A stretch of DNA of 5,779 nt from Alphaproteobacteria bacterium. Its GTDB lineage: Bacteria; Pseudomonadota; Alphaproteobacteria; Rhodobacterales; Rhodobacteraceae. Each line of letters starts with the position of its first letter. The stretch's first letter is position 1. Below, piece by piece: positions 5,289 to 5,779 of this stretch. A model generated the notes under the pieces. It was not told the DNA's origin. It did no database searches and worked only from the letters and a program-made list of their open reading frames with translations. The stretch lies in assembly GCA_003696705.1 (NCBI GenBank), contig RFGD01000371.1:1-5779 (forward strand). Reading direction: 5' to 3'. The translations under genes were made by a program, and so were the position numbers.

Positions 5289-5779
5289 ATGTCGGTCACG
5301 GCCGACATTGCCCGCAGCTATCTTCGCCCGGGCGAGGTCATCCGCCGCCGCCTGGCCGAGGGGCCGCGCGAGGACAAGGCGCTCGCCATCCTGATGGCGG
5401 CGTCGGCGCTTTCCTATGTCGCGGGCCTGCCGGCGCTGCGGCGAGCGGCCTTTCTGGGCGAGGGGCCGCCCTTCGACGAGGCCGCGGCAGGCGCGCTTCT
5501 GGGCGGGCTGGTGCTTGCGCCGCTTGTCTTCTACGCCCTTGCCGCCGCAAGCCATGTCGTCGCGCGCGCGCTCGGCGGGCGGGGGTCGTGGTATGGCGCG
5601 CGGCTCGCGCTGTTCTGGGCGCTTCTTGCGGCCAGCCCCGTCATTCTTCTGCGTGGCCTCGTCCTTGGGCTTATCGGCCCCGGGCCCCAGGCGACGCTGG
5701 TCGGCGTTCTCGCGGCGGCGGCCTTCCTGTCGATCTGGCTTCGTGGCCTCTGGGTGGCCGAAACCGCCGCGGCGCGGCA
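5289..5779 (+). CDS. YIP1-family integral membrane protein, 3'-truncated by window edge
   Basis: The reading frame starts at the ATG directly after the sufD TAG and stays open to the window end (163 residues seen, no stop). It begins MSVTADIARSYLRPGEVIRR, a soluble lead-in with basic residues, then shows four hydrophobic segments near residues 31-50, 65-95, 104-129 and 135-157. Between the second and third is GGRGSWYGARLALFWALLAASP, matching the Gly-rich turn and W..P pattern I associate with bacterial YIP1-family proteins. It is predicted to lie in the inner membrane. No catalytic motif or metal-binding cluster is visible. No separate Shine-Dalgarno is obvious, so initiation is probably by coupling from sufD. 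From memory, YIP1-like genes accompany suf genes in related Rhodobacteraceae; the reason is unknown. YIP1 assignment is by pattern and topology, not alignment. Confidence 0.85.
   Translation, partial: MSVTADIARSYLRPGEVIRRRLAEGPREDKALAILMAASALSYVAGLPALRRAAFLGEGPPFDEAAAGALLGGLVLAPLVFYALAAASHVVARALGGRGSWYGARLALFWALLAASPVILLRGLVLGLIGPGPQATLVGVLAAAAFLSIWLRGLWVAETAAAR

Overview
The window is a stretch of a suf-type iron-sulfur cluster assembly operon, with every supported gene on the + strand. High GC with strong G/C third-position bias, the gene order, and the protein wording (a NifS/IscS-like desulfurase followed by sufB, a YbjQ-family gene, sufC, sufD and a YIP1-family membrane protein) point to an alphaproteobacterium, most likely a Rhodobacterales/Rhodobacteraceae chromosome. 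I cannot name a species. No tRNA, rRNA, CRISPR array, insertion sequence or phage gene is visible.

Layout. 1-729 is the C-terminal part of a cysteine desulfurase whose start lies upstream. After a 62-nt gap comes sufB (792-2318). Between sufB and sufC is an accessory block of about 920 nt: a possible 27-codon micro-ORF (2318-2401) whose ends overlap sufB and the next gene, a complete YbjQ/UPF0145 gene (2398-2718), a 177-nt spacer with an unusual AT-rich patch and an inverted repeat, a 74-codon gene I do not recognise (2896-3120), and a 120-nt spacer with three GC-rich stem-loops. Then sufC (3241-3996) and sufD (3996-5288) overlap as TGATG. A YIP1-family membrane protein gene starts on the base after the sufD stop and runs off the window end (5289-5779).

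How the genes work together. The desulfurase supplies persulfide sulfur. SufB, SufC and SufD form the SufBC2D scaffold, in which SufC ATPase activity remodels the SufB-SufD pair so that an Fe-S cluster can be built. The key residues I checked are present: desulfurase Lys61 and Cys185 (partial numbering), SufB Cys418/His446/Glu447, the SufC Walker and signature motifs, and SufD His367. The pathway is therefore expected to be functional. The YbjQ-like, 74-aa and YIP1-like proteins have no established role in the pathway, and their presence here is only guilt by association.

Novelty. The core is a well-known system. What deserves a second look is between the genes: several ribosome-binding sites sit in or just after potential RNA hairpins. 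One hairpin covers the whole ybjQ-like Shine-Dalgarno and lies inside the micro-ORF, and the sufC leader can form mutually exclusive pairings. These are plausible devices for setting unequal protein output from one transcript, but GC-rich DNA makes hairpins common by chance. No convincing rho-independent terminator (GC hairpin plus T-run) is visible in any gap.
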